From Candidatus Villigracilis affinis (GTDB lineage Bacteria > Chloroflexota > Anaerolineae > Anaerolineales > Villigracilaceae): a stretch of DNA of 64,000 nucleotides. This document shows, one piece after another, positions 1 through 9,979 of the stretch. A program made the translations under genes and the position numbers. Position 1 is the first letter of the stretch. Every line of letters begins with the position of its first letter. The notes below the pieces were generated by a model, which had not been told where the DNA came from, ran no database searches, and worked only from the letters and a program-made list of their open reading frames with translations. The DNA is taken from NCBI GenBank assembly GCA_016718275.1, contig JADKEA010000019.1:434001-498000 (forward strand), written 5' to 3'.

Positions 1-1124
1 CGTTTTTGGTATTTGGTTACCATAGCAGGCGCGCAAGTGCAGGGCTTGAGGGAATCGCCGTAGTAGCCACAAGGGCAGGGATTCATGGCAGCGATCAATT
101 GGAAGTTTGCTGAAAAAGTTAGTGAGCCTTTGGCGCGGCTGATGGTGACGACTTTATCTTCCATGGGTTGCCGCATCACTTCGAGAACGCGTGTGCCGAA
201 TTCGGGGAATTCATCGAGGAAGAGCACGCCGCGATGCGCAAGGGAGATTTCGCCGGGCTTGGGAATATTCCCGCCACCGACGAGACCCGCATGTGAAATC
301 GTGTGATGCGGTGATCGAAATGGACGATGTTTGATTAAGGGTGTTCCAACGGGGAGTTGATCTGCAACAGAATAGATGCGCGTCACATCTAAAGATTCTT
401 CGATGGACATTTCAGGGAGAATGCCGGGCAGGGCGCGGGCGATTAATGTTTTTCCAGCGCCAGGACTGCCCACCATCAAAACGTTGTGCCCGCCAGCGGC
501 CGCAACTTCGAGTGCGCGTTTGACGTGTTCCTGACCTTTGATTTCGGAGAAGTCAGTGGGGGTGAAGAGCGGTTCGAGAAAATTCTCTGAGGGTTGATAA
601 GGCTGAATTAAACGCCGACCCGCTAAATGGTCGTAGAGATCCGCAAGCGATTTGACCGGGATAACCTCAAGGTCGGGAATCAAGGCTGCTTCGGGTGCAT
701 CCACTTCAGGGACGAACATCCGCTTGTATCCATTGGCTCGGGCTGTGGCGGCCATCGGCAAGATGCCGCGGGTGTGACGGACGACGCCATCAAGTGAAAG
801 CTCACCGACGACGAGTGTGCCATCCACGACATCATGAGGGAGGTGACCTGCGAGGAGGATGACGCCGAGTGCGATGGGCAGGTCGTAGGCGGGTCCTTCC
901 TTGCGGACGACTGCGGGAGCGAGATTGACAACGATGCGATGACGGGGGAAATGCAAGCCTGCGTTCTTGACTGCGGTTTGCACACGCTCACGACTCTCTT
1001 GCACGGCGGCATCGGGCAGGCCCACAATGGTGACACCGGGCAGACCGTTGGTGTAATCGACTTCCACTTCAACGATGACGCCTTCAAGACCCACTACAGC
1101 GCAGGAGTAAACTCGGGAGAGCAT
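1..1124 (-). CDS. comM: ComM/YifB-family AAA+ ATPase (Mg-chelatase-like), 3' end outside window
   Basis: Reading the minus strand from ATG at 1124 gives a protein beginning MLSRVYSCAVVGLEGVIVEV that stays open to base 1, so about 374 residues are present and the C-terminus lies outside the window. The N-terminal half is the ChlI-type domain (VDYTNGLPGVTIVGLPDAAV). It is followed by a Walker A GSPGAGKT near residue 220 and a Walker B-like region with VLFLDEFPEF. MNPCPCGYYG and a further Cys pair are the zinc-like knuckle usual in this family. Known role: a helicase-like ATPase that promotes branch migration during natural transformation and recombination. It lies 42 bases downstream of the amylosucrase gene on the same strand. 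The start has TAAAAT six bases upstream and no clear ribosome binding site, so a leaderless transcript is possible. The family call is secure; its in vivo role here is inferred. Confidence 0.93.
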   Translation of the reverse strand, partial: MLSRVYSCAVVGLEGVIVEVEVDYTNGLPGVTIVGLPDAAVQESRERVQTAVKNAGLHFPRHRIVVNLAPAVVRKEGPAYDLPIALGVILLAGHLPHDVVDGTLVVGELSLDGVVRHTRGILPMAATARANGYKRMFVPEVDAPEAALIPDLEVIPVKSLADLYDHLAGRRLIQPYQPSENFLEPLFTPTDFSEIKGQEHVKRALEVAAAGGHNVLMVGSPGAGKTLIARALPGILPEMSIEESLDVTRIYSVADQLPVGTPLIKHRPFRSPHHTISHAGLVGGGNIPKPGEISLAHRGVLFLDEFPEFGTRVLEVMRQPMEDKVVTISRAKGSLTFSANFQLIAAMNPCPCGYYGDSLKPCTCAPAMVTKYQK

Positions 1125-1166
1125 GGTTTTATTTTACATGATGTTTTGACTTTATGATGGATGTGT

Positions 1167-3119
1167 TTACCCGAAGACGACAAAATCAAGCGGCTCAAGT
1201 TTGAGTTCTTTGTGACGGGAGGGCGTGCTGCGTCCGTGTAATTGCTTGATGCTCGTTACAGAATATTGTTCGATGATGCGTGAGGCGATCGTTTGCGGGG
1301 CTTCGGAAAAGTTCGCGAAGATGACGGAGCGTTTGCCCGCGTGCATGCGCATGAATCCCAGAACGTGGTCGTTCTCGGTTTGGATGATCTCCAATTCGCC
1401 GCCTGAGAAGACGTTGTGTTTTTTTCGCAGGTCGATCAACAGTTTAAGACCCTGATAGACACGCCCTTCGATGGTACGGAAATCGTTTCGCCTTGCATAC
1501 TTCTCCCAGTCCGCTTTTGGGCGGTGTACCCAGCGGCTGTCACGTTCATGGGCTGGATCGTCGCGGTAGGTGTAATCGTTGAGCGTGCCGATCTCGTCGC
1601 CGAGATAAATGAGCGGAATTCCGCCAGCGGTGAGGATCACGCCGTGGATAAGGAGAATGCGCCGAACGGCCAGTTCCACTTCGTGTGCGCCTTCTTCCTT
1701 TAAAGCCTTCTCCAATCCTGCGAGCGAAGCGCCCGTCCCGCTGATGCGGCAATCACCTGTTTTTGGATTCTCTTGAAAGGGAAGTCCGCGTGCAAAACTG
1801 CCTTCGAATCGGCCCCTGTAAAATTCATTCAGGAAGCGGCGATGGTCGTTGCCGTTGATGCCAAAGGAAGCGGCGTCTTCGTCGGAGAAGGTCCAGCCGA
1901 TGTCATCGTGGACACGCACATAATTGACCCAGGCTGTGTCGGGATGAAGTTTGAAACGTGTGGCGAGAGAGTGTGAAAGTAACTTCACTTCGCGTGTGGC
2001 AAGCGAATTCCACAATAACGCCATCAATAACGGATTGTAGGAAAGCTGGCATTCGTCTGCTGAAATGTATTTGACCACGTCATCCGGATGGACGATGGCT
2101 TCGGATTTGAACAGCAATGCGGGCGAGGCGATTCGGGCAACGGCATTGAAGGCTTTAATTAATTGATGCGCGCCCTGCAGGTTTTCGCAATTCGTGCCGA
2201 GCTGTTTCCAGATGAAAGCTACAGCGTCGAGGCGAATTACTTCGACGCCCTGATTGGCGAGAAACAACATCTCTTCTGTCATGCGATTGAAGACGGCGGG
2301 GTTGGCGTAATTCAAGTCCCATTGATAGGAGTGGAAGGTTGTCCATACCCAGCCGCCATCTTTGAACAGGTCGGGGAAAAATGTGAATGCGCCTGTATGT
2401 TCCTCGGGGAATATTTCCCTGAGATTCTTTTCATAGATGTCGGGCATTTCACGGTTAGGGAAGATGCGATAAAAATCCTGATATTCTTCGTTGCCCGATT
2501 TCACACCGCTGGTCCACAGGTGTTCATCCGAAGTGTGATTGAAAACGAGATCCACAACAAGGCTGATGCCCGCACTGCGCAATTCATCTGCAAGGGATGC
2601 GAGTTCTTCCATGGTACCGAGCGGCGGATGCACTTCGCGATAACTGCTCACGGCATAGCCGCCGTCGTTCTCGCCTTCGGGCGCTTTGAACAACGGCATG
2701 AGATGCAGATAGGTGAGGCCGAGCTCCTTGAAGTAGGGGATCTTGGATTTCACCCCTTCGAGATTCTCTGCAAAAAGATCGACGTAACAGACTCCGCCCA
2801 GCATCTGGTTCGATTGAAACCAGAGCGGATTCTTCTCCCGGGCATTGTCCAGTGCGCGTAAATCGGCGGGGCGTTGAAACCATGAGCGCGCCAGGCTGGT
2901 GATGAGGTCTTCCAGATGGAAGAAGAAATCATACTGACCGCCGTACATTCCAAGATATAAACTGAATAACGCGGGGAAATATTTATCCAGGCGGTTTGAG
3001 AAATCCTGCCAGCCATTTGGGTCGGCGGCAACAGAACTTTCCAATTCCTTTTTTACGCGCGGAATCAGGCGCTGCAGGGCGCGTTTCGATTCGTTTTTGA
3101 GTTGGGTTATATCATTCAT
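1167..3119 (-). CDS. Amylosucrase (GH13_4)
   Basis: A 650-residue GH13 enzyme of full amylosucrase length. It has the helical N-terminal domain (about residues 1-90) and then a (beta/alpha)8 barrel. Conserved regions seen: DLVFNHTS (region I, about 190), EVIRLDAVAF with the nucleophile Asp, LLFKSEAIVHPDDV with the acid/base Glu, and VNYVRVHDDIGWTF with the transition-state Asp. The stretches FIWKQLGTNCENL and QLSYNPLLMALLWN match Neisseria-type amylosucrase rather than alpha-amylase or sucrose phosphorylase. Known reaction: transfer of glucose from sucrose onto an alpha-1,4-glucan with release of fructose; side reactions give turanose and maltooligosaccharides. It is last in the alpha-glucoside locus, 12 bases after treS. 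No Shine-Dalgarno sequence is visible before the ATG. There is no signal peptide, so it is cytoplasmic and presumably acts on imported sucrose or on glucan stores. Confidence 0.93.
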   Translation of the reverse strand: MNDITQLKNESKRALQRLIPRVKKELESSVAADPNGWQDFSNRLDKYFPALFSLYLGMYGGQYDFFFHLEDLITSLARSWFQRPADLRALDNAREKNPLWFQSNQMLGGVCYVDLFAENLEGVKSKIPYFKELGLTYLHLMPLFKAPEGENDGGYAVSSYREVHPPLGTMEELASLADELRSAGISLVVDLVFNHTSDEHLWTSGVKSGNEEYQDFYRIFPNREMPDIYEKNLREIFPEEHTGAFTFFPDLFKDGGWVWTTFHSYQWDLNYANPAVFNRMTEEMLFLANQGVEVIRLDAVAFIWKQLGTNCENLQGAHQLIKAFNAVARIASPALLFKSEAIVHPDDVVKYISADECQLSYNPLLMALLWNSLATREVKLLSHSLATRFKLHPDTAWVNYVRVHDDIGWTFSDEDAASFGINGNDHRRFLNEFYRGRFEGSFARGLPFQENPKTGDCRISGTGASLAGLEKALKEEGAHEVELAVRRILLIHGVILTAGGIPLIYLGDEIGTLNDYTYRDDPAHERDSRWVHRPKADWEKYARRNDFRTIEGRVYQGLKLLIDLRKKHNVFSGGELEIIQTENDHVLGFMRMHAGKRSVIFANFSEAPQTIASRIIEQYSVTSIKQLHGRSTPSRHKELKLEPLDFVVFG

Positions 3120-3131
3120 GGATTTGAAAAT

Positions 3132-4724
<1,593 letters not shown>

Positions 4725-4731
4725 GTTTTAA

Positions 4732-4768
4732 TATAAAAAATGGACTGGGTTTTGCCCAGTCCATTTAT
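4732..4768 (-). terminator. Rho-independent terminator between aglG-like gene and treS
   Basis: On the minus strand a 12-bp perfect stem (AAATGGACTGGG / CCCAGTCCATTT) with a five-base loop is followed by a run of T. It follows the permease stop codon directly and precedes treS by eight bases, so it probably attenuates rather than fully stops transcription into treS and amylosucrase. Confidence 0.75.
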
Positions 4769-4773
4769 CTCCT

Positions 4774-5862
4774 TTAACCTTTGACTGAGCCTGCAAGCAA
4801 TCCCCTCACGAAGAAGCGTTGCAAACCGAAGAATACTGCGAGCGGCAGAAGCATGGTGATAAATGCGCCTGCGGTGAGAAGATGCCAGTCCTGTCCGCGT
4901 GAGCCGACGATCTCTGCCAGCCTTTGGGTGAGCAATTGATTTGTGGGCGATGCGCCGATGAAGATCAATGCCACGAGGTAGTCATTCCATACCCAAAGGA
5001 ATTGGAAGATCGCAAAGGAAGCCAGCGCAGGGACGGATAACGGCAGGATCAACTTTGTGAAGATCGTAAAGTGCGAAGCGCCATCCACAAATGCGGCTTC
5101 CAAAATGTCACGCGGAAGTTCGCTCATATAATTGAAGAGCAGATATGTCGCCAGCGGCAGACCAAACCCCGTATGGGCCAGCCAGACTGCGAGGAAGGTG
5201 CCGTTCAGGTCAAGGCGGACGTAGTCGCGCAGGATCGGAACCAATGCGATCTGCAAAGGCACGACCAGCAAAGCCACCACGAGTGCAAATAGCATTTTAC
5301 GCGCTGGGAATTTCATCCACGCAAAGCCGTAGGCGGCAAAGGCCGCCAGTGAAATGGGAATCACTGTGGCTGGAATTGCGACTGCGAGACTGTTTAGGAA
5401 GGCGCGGTTCATATTGTCGCCACGCTCGGTGACGGTAGTTCCATCGGCCAGTGTGGCAGTGTAATCATCGCCTGCCAATACCTGTTTGTAGTTTTCCAAT
5501 GAGAAGTTTGAGGCTGCCGTCCAGCCGTATCTTTGAATGTCAAGATAACCAACGCGGCGATTGCCGACCCACTTGAGGCGCAAATCTTTTGTTTCGATTC
5601 CCTGGCTGAATTCCTCGAATGTCGCGGTGATGCCTTCGAAGGTCATCGGCTGATTGCGATCCACTTCGGGGCCTGGTTTTACTTTTTCAACGGAGACCCA
5701 GTCTTTGTGGGGAAATATCGTCCACCAACCCGTACGGTTGATGTCGATGCGGTCACGGAAGGAGGAAATGAGCAGGCCGATCGTGGGCACGGTCCAGCAT
5801 AGGCAGATGACGGCGAGCACGCCATTAATGAGGAGGCTGTTGAGCATTTTTTTATTCTTCAT
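4774..5862 (-). CDS. Alpha-glucoside ABC transporter permease, AglG/MalG type
   Basis: A 362-residue inner permease subunit. One N-terminal membrane segment (about residues 10-33) is followed by an unusually long extracytoplasmic loop (about 40-165) and then five hydrophobic segments. The EAA loop EAAFVDGASHFTIFTKLILP, which contacts the ATPase, lies near residue 265. The long first loop and the neighbour order are typical of AglG-type permeases for sucrose, maltose or trehalose. It starts at ATG 5862, overlapping the stop of the upstream permease by one base (TAATG), which implies translational coupling. No ATPase (MalK/MsmK) gene is in the locus, so a shared ATPase encoded elsewhere is expected. 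Substrate is inferred from neighbours. Confidence 0.88.
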   Translation of the reverse strand: MKNKKMLNSLLINGVLAVICLCWTVPTIGLLISSFRDRIDINRTGWWTIFPHKDWVSVEKVKPGPEVDRNQPMTFEGITATFEEFSQGIETKDLRLKWVGNRRVGYLDIQRYGWTAASNFSLENYKQVLAGDDYTATLADGTTVTERGDNMNRAFLNSLAVAIPATVIPISLAAFAAYGFAWMKFPARKMLFALVVALLVVPLQIALVPILRDYVRLDLNGTFLAVWLAHTGFGLPLATYLLFNYMSELPRDILEAAFVDGASHFTIFTKLILPLSVPALASFAIFQFLWVWNDYLVALIFIGASPTNQLLTQRLAEIVGSRGQDWHLLTAGAFITMLLPLAVFFGLQRFFVRGLLAGSVKG

Positions 5863-7001
5863 TAGAACACCTCCCGTTGTGCGAACTGACGCAGGTTGTA
5901 TGCCATGACAGGCGTGACTGCGATCAAAAGAATAATGGCGATGGCGGAGCCGACGCCGTTATTATTATAGGTAAAGTATTGACGATAGAATTCGGTCGCG
6001 ATCACGCTGGTGCCATACTGGCCGCCTGTCATGACGATGACCACGTCAAATATTTTCAAGGTGAAGATGATGATGGTGGTGGATACGGTAATGATCGTCC
6101 CCATGATCTGCGGGATCATGATGCGGAAGAAGAGCTGGAGTTCGGTTGCGCCATCCACGCGGGCGGCTTCGAGGATTTCACTTGGGACGCCCTTGATGGC
6201 CGCTGAGAATAGCACCATGGCATAGCCCGTTTGAAGCCAAATGACGATCACGATCAGGAAGAAGTTGTTCCATGGTTGGAAGAAGGCTGTCCACGCCTGG
6301 GGCTGGCCGCCGAAAAATACCACAATCGAATTAAGCAAACCGATCTGCGGTGCATCCACGGGTTTTACGGCATACACAAAATTCCAGATGACGCCTGCGC
6401 CTACGAATGAGATCGCCATCGGCATGAAGATGAGCGCCTTGGCAAACGATTCAAACTTACTGCGGTCTGCCAGCACAGCGATCAACAGCCCCGTGGAGAC
6501 GGTGAAGATCGTTCCGAAGATCATCCACATTAGGTTGTTGCGGAAGACGGTCAACATCGCATCATTGGTAAAGACGAATTTGAAGTTCTCAAACCAAACG
6601 AAGTTGGCGCTGCCTTCATCGTAAAAACTCAAGACCAATGTGCGGATGGTCGGCAAGACCAATGCCCAGACGAGCATTAGGATGGCCGGGCCTACGAATA
6701 GCACAGGCTGGAGTCTTCGCACCCATGCATCTGATAGTTGTTCAATAAAGAAATTGGCAGTTGTAAAAAGAAGGATCACACCACCAACACCCCAAACGAT
6801 TGCCATAAGCACAGTGACAACCTGGGGAATATTTGAGTCTTTGGCCAGTTGGATGTCTCGTAAAAAGAAGAACCCCCACACCAAAACAGCCAGCGATGCG
6901 AGCAGGGGAATAAGGGCCAGTATCCCCGTAATGGTCCTGTTGCCAGACTTGGAGCTATGAGGTGTTGTAGATGTCATGGGATTTGCCGCCGATCCTTTCA
7001 T
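5862..7001 (-). CDS. Alpha-glucoside ABC transporter permease, AglF/MalF type
   Basis: 379 residues. Two hydrophobic hairpin segments at the N-terminus (about 25-50 and 60-88) precede the standard six-segment MalF-like core. The EAA loop EAARVDGATELQLFFRIMIP is seen around residue 275. The two extra N-terminal membrane segments with a short charged tail are common in Chloroflexota AglF-like proteins. It forms the heterodimeric channel with the gene that overlaps its stop codon. A second ATG at 6977 is an alternative start; neither has a strong ribosome binding site. A 13-bp hairpin (7072-7103) separates it from the binding-protein gene. Substrate specificity is inferred from the treS and amylosucrase neighbours. 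Confidence 0.88.
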   Translation of the reverse strand: MKGSAANPMTSTTPHSSKSGNRTITGILALIPLLASLAVLVWGFFFLRDIQLAKDSNIPQVVTVLMAIVWGVGGVILLFTTANFFIEQLSDAWVRRLQPVLFVGPAILMLVWALVLPTIRTLVLSFYDEGSANFVWFENFKFVFTNDAMLTVFRNNLMWMIFGTIFTVSTGLLIAVLADRSKFESFAKALIFMPMAISFVGAGVIWNFVYAVKPVDAPQIGLLNSIVVFFGGQPQAWTAFFQPWNNFFLIVIVIWLQTGYAMVLFSAAIKGVPSEILEAARVDGATELQLFFRIMIPQIMGTIITVSTTIIIFTLKIFDVVIVMTGGQYGTSVIATEFYRQYFTYNNNGVGSAIAIILLIAVTPVMAYNLRQFAQREVF

Positions 7002-7071
7002 ATAAAAGAATAGTTGAGCGGTGATGAATGAATTGATTCGTGCTATTGTATCAGGTGATGTGTCATTAATT

Positions 7072-7103
7072 ACCTGTCGGCTCGTTCACACGAGCCGACA
7101 GGT
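7072..7103 (-). other. Perfect 13-bp hairpin between binding-protein and permease genes
   Basis: ACCTGTCGGCTCG and its exact complement flank a six-base loop. On the transcribed (minus) strand no T run follows, so this is unlikely to be a strong terminator. Such a structure after the binding-protein cistron is well placed to protect the upstream mRNA from 3' exonucleases, giving more binding protein than permease. Confidence 0.7.
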
Positions 7104-7118
7104 TTTGTTGCTATTTTA

Positions 7119-8531
7119 TTACTTGGGCCAGGAGGCGTCGATGTTGGAAAGTGCAGTATCCAGATCGGTTGCGCCGGAGATGTAGTTGGTCATTTCGGAC
7201 CAGAAGGTACCAGAACCAACGGCACCGGGCATGAGGTCGGAACCATCAAAGCGTACGGAGGTGGCATTCTGGATGATCTCAGCAACGCCGCGTTCGATGT
7301 CGTTGCCATACCAGCTCAGGTCAGCATCCTTGTGAGGAGCGATCGCGCCGCCTTGTTCCATCCACACCTTGAGGTGTTCACCCTTGGTGAAGTATTCCAT
7401 TACTGCCATCACTTCGGGGCGGTCATTTGTAGCAGCCCAGATGTCACCAGCGACGAGAACAGGTTTGCCATAGGCTTCGTCTTTGCCGGGGAAGTAGAAG
7501 AAGCTGTAGTCTTCACCGCCAACTGTCCCTTCGGGGAAGAAGGATGTGATGAAGTTACCCTGCTTATGCATCCAGCACTTGGGGCCATCTGCATCGAACA
7601 TGGGCAATGGGGCATCGCCGAAACTTGTTTCAACAATGCTGGCGCGTCCGCCGTACACATATTGATCAGCCCAAATGCTGGTCATCACTTCAGCGGCATT
7701 CTTAACTTCAGGTGAATTGAAGGGAAGCTCGCCCTTTACCCACGCATCGTAGTTCTCGAGGGAGGTGGTGCGGAGCATGAGTTCTTCCATCCAGTCGGTG
7801 GCAGCCCAGCCAGTGGCGGCGCCGGATTCGATACCGATACACCACGGGGTGGAACCATCAGCAACCATCTGGTCCATGAGAGTGGTCATTTCATCCCAGG
7901 TTGTTGGGATTGCATAACCAGCTTCGTCCCATGCCTTCTTGGGATACCAAACGAGGGATTTGCCGTTCACACGTTCCCAAATACCAGCCATGATCGGGCC
8001 ATCGGGACCTTCCATGGTGGCCATGTCCAACCAGGATTGGTTGTAGTTGGCGGCAACAGCTTCCATATCGAGGTATTGGCTCACATCAACGATCTTGCCC
8101 TGTGCAACGAAGGTGGAAAGAAGACCGGGCTGGGGGAAGTCGATCAGATCGGCGGCGTTGCCAGCGTCAATGGACGCCTTGATGGAGGCTTCGAATTCCT
8201 TGGAGCCTTGATATTGGATATCGATACCGGTGGCTTCTTCGAAGGAGGCCATGGTGGCATCGAACTTCTGGGCATCCGCATCCACGAACGGACCTGTGGC
8301 GGTTACAACAGTACCGGAAAATTCGCCAGCATAAGCGCGTTCGAGGAAGGTACCGGTGGCAGCGGGAGCTTCAGTAGCGGCAGGAGCTTCGGTTGCGGCG
8401 GGAGCTTCAGTCGCAGCGGGTTCTTCTACAACGGCAGGGGCTTCAGTGGCGGGGGCACCGCAGGCAGAGAGCAACATAGAAGCCAGAACGAGCAGGCTCA
8501 TCAAAGACCATAACAGGGATTTCTTGTTCAT
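7119..8531 (-). CDS. Alpha-glucoside ABC transporter substrate-binding lipoprotein
   Basis: 470 residues from the ATG at 8531. This start is chosen because AGGAG lies five bases before it; the longer reading (ATG 8555) would run through that site. Signal peptide MNKKSLLWSLMSLLVLASML ends in the lipobox LLSAC, so the mature protein is a membrane-anchored lipoprotein. A low-complexity tether of repeated PAATEA follows, then a family-1 extracellular solute-binding fold (for example DLIDFPQPGLL and WYPKKAWDEAGY). It resembles AglE-like binding proteins for alpha-glucosides. It is the first gene of the transporter operon and lies directly downstream of LacI-type operators. The exact sugar is not determinable; sucrose, maltose or trehalose fits the enzymes next door. 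Confidence 0.9.
   Translation of the reverse strand: MNKKSLLWSLMSLLVLASMLLSACGAPATEAPAVVEEPAATEAPAATEAPAATEAPAATGTFLERAYAGEFSGTVVTATGPFVDADAQKFDATMASFEEATGIDIQYQGSKEFEASIKASIDAGNAADLIDFPQPGLLSTFVAQGKIVDVSQYLDMEAVAANYNQSWLDMATMEGPDGPIMAGIWERVNGKSLVWYPKKAWDEAGYAIPTTWDEMTTLMDQMVADGSTPWCIGIESGAATGWAATDWMEELMLRTTSLENYDAWVKGELPFNSPEVKNAAEVMTSIWADQYVYGGRASIVETSFGDAPLPMFDADGPKCWMHKQGNFITSFFPEGTVGGEDYSFFYFPGKDEAYGKPVLVAGDIWAATNDRPEVMAVMEYFTKGEHLKVWMEQGGAIAPHKDADLSWYGNDIERGVAEIIQNATSVRFDGSDLMPGAVGSGTFWSEMTNYISGATDLDTALSNIDASWPK
8355..8426 (-). repeat. Four 18-bp tandem repeats coding the lipoprotein tether
   Basis: Four consecutive 18-base units, each encoding a version of Pro-Ala-Ala-Thr-Glu-Ala (the outermost one diverged), lie just after the lipobox of the binding protein. 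The unit differences are mostly third-position, so this is an old repeat kept for linker length rather than a recent slippage product. Confidence 0.85.
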
Positions 8532-8834
8532 TTTTCTCCTCATTATTTTGTTCAAGATATTTCAATGGTTGACGGACGATGGGGGGGATTCATACTTTTG
8601 TTTGTAAAAGTACACCTCCTGAAGAGGAAGGGAAAGTATCTGAAAGTGTTATCCTGAAAGCACTTTCATATTTTAGTTTAGCACTTTCATTTACCCGAGT
8701 CAAGAGGCAATTTCAATTTTTTGGGGAAGGAATATTTATATTGAAATGATCAGTTATCAGCTGGGATTGAAGCGTTGAATCTGCAAGAAGTTGCTTTGTA
8801 GCTTCTACAATCCATCTTGATGTTTTGATGGATG
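8532..8834 (-). promoter_or_regulatory. Promoter/operator region of the alpha-glucoside transporter operon
   Basis: This 303-base gene-free stretch carries, on the minus strand, a -35 TTGACT (8698-8703), a 17-base spacer and a -10 TAAACT (8675-8680). Copies of TGAAAGTGC sit in the spacer (8681-8689), as the palindrome TGAAAGCACTTTCA just downstream of the -10 (8655-8668), and again as a half site (8641-8648). The same palindrome precedes lacI. The remaining about 110 bases form an untranslated leader, and an AGGAG site lies at its end. Bases 8704-8834, after the lacI stop, show only a weak stem (around GAAGTTGC / TAGCTTC) and no clear terminator. Confidence 0.85.
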
Positions 8835-9845
8835 TTATGCGGTTTGACGTTCGATGAGGGTGAGCGGAAGATGGATATTTTGCAGTATCCTACCTGGGTC
8901 ATTGATGCGCGCCAACACCATTTCAGCAGACAGCCGACCTGAATCATCCAAATGCTGGCGGATGGTGGTGAGGTCTACATATTCTGCCATATCGATGTCG
9001 TCAAAGCCGATCACGGCAAGGTCTTCAGGGATCCGTAAATTCAACTGGCGGGCAACTTTCATAATGCTGATCGCCTGAATATCTGATGCGGCGAAAATAG
9101 CGGTTGGACGTTTGCTCATATTGAGCAATTCCAATGCGGCTTCGCGTGAATTTTCCTGGCTATAGTATGCCTGTTTGATATATTTTTTAGAGAGGTCTAT
9201 TCCCGCTTCATTCAATGCCTCTTTAAACCCTTGTAAACGAGACCTGACTGGGTGAATGGCATAGCGTTCCGGGGGTTCGATATCTCCTATAAATCCAAAG
9301 GATTTGTGCCCTTTGCCGATCAAATGCTCGGCGGCAAGTCGTCCACCGTGCGCATCATTGATCACGATACTGTTCAACAAGCTGTTTGAGTATTCTATAA
9401 GAACAGTGTGCATTGCATTATCGACCAGACGCTGTGCATCTTTTTCGTCGATGGCCAGCGACATAATGATCAGTCCATCCAGGTTTCTCATGACAGGAAT
9501 AGAGGAGATGTATCCCTGAAGGTGTTCGGCTGAATCGACGGGATAAATGACCAGCTCGTAACTTGCCTTGGATAAAGTTGCTGCAACTCCGCGTAAACGC
9601 TGGACAAAGGAAGGCGCAGTGAAGAAGGGTGTGATGACACCGATGCGGTTCGTGTAGCGCATGGCACGGGCGCGTGCTTCGGCCTTGGGAACAAAGCCCA
9701 ACTGGTCGATCGCATCCATCACTTGTTGGCGGGTCTTGGGATTTACCTTATCCGGTGAATTAAGAACGCGTGAGATGGTGGTGATGCTTACGCCGGAAAG
9801 TTTAGCTACATCGTAAATTGTGGGGGTCTTTTTAGCAGATGTCAT
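8835..9845 (-). CDS. LacI-family transcriptional regulator
   Basis: 336 residues from ATG 9845. N-terminal LacI helix-turn-helix (TIYDVAKLSGVSITTISRVLN) and hinge helix (KAEARAMRY region), then a periplasmic-binding-like sugar domain with the usual IAASDIQAISIMK and VIGFDDIDMAEYVDLTTIRQ motifs near the C-terminus. A longer reading to 9902 is rejected because it would begin inside the predicted -35 box. Its own promoter (TTGGCA, 17 bases, TAAACT) overlaps the palindrome TGAAAGCACTTTCA, and the same site occurs in the transporter promoter about 300 bases downstream of its stop. Prediction: it represses both itself and the alpha-glucoside genes and is released by an imported sugar. Confidence 0.92.
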   Translation of the reverse strand: MTSAKKTPTIYDVAKLSGVSITTISRVLNSPDKVNPKTRQQVMDAIDQLGFVPKAEARARAMRYTNRIGVITPFFTAPSFVQRLRGVAATLSKASYELVIYPVDSAEHLQGYISSIPVMRNLDGLIIMSLAIDEKDAQRLVDNAMHTVLIEYSNSLLNSIVINDAHGGRLAAEHLIGKGHKSFGFIGDIEPPERYAIHPVRSRLQGFKEALNEAGIDLSKKYIKQAYYSQENSREAALELLNMSKRPTAIFAASDIQAISIMKVARQLNLRIPEDLAVIGFDDIDMAEYVDLTTIRQHLDDSGRLSAEMVLARINDPGRILQNIHLPLTLIERQTA

Positions 9846-9860
9846 AATATGAAAGTTGGG

Positions 9861-9902
9861 TGAAAGCACTTTCAGTTTAACATAGTTATGAGGAGTTGCC
9901 AA
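9861..9902 (-). promoter_or_regulatory. Autoregulated lacI promoter with overlapping operator
   Basis: Minus strand: -35 TTGGCA at 9897-9902, 17-base spacer, -10 TAAACT at 9874-9879, operator palindrome TGAAAGCACTTTCA at 9861-9874 covering the predicted transcription start. The -10 sequence is identical to that of the transporter promoter. Confidence 0.82.
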
Positions 9903-9964
9903 TAAGGTTTTGAAAAGGCCAGTCGGTGGCAGGTAACCATGCTGTTTACAGAGTCGCGAAGGTT

Positions 9965-9979
9965 TATAATTTCAGCATG
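9965..9979 (+). promoter_or_regulatory. -10 element placed for a leaderless transcript (carboxymuconolactone decarboxylase-like gene)
   Basis: TATAAT at 9965-9970 is separated from the ATG (9977) by only six bases. With usual spacing the RNA would start at or next to the A of ATG. There is no ribosome binding site between them. Confidence 0.6.

Noticed and set aside
680..1087. 135-residue minus-strand frame
   Set aside because: Out-of-frame shadow of comM, which reads cleanly from 1124 to the window edge with all family motifs.
8532..8555. Upstream ATG for the sugar-binding lipoprotein
   Set aside because: Its codons contain the AGGAG of the inner ATG, which starts a standard signal peptide.
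8532..8834. Possible small RNA or riboswitch in the transporter leader
   Set aside because: Only operator repeats and a weak stem are visible; no known fold.
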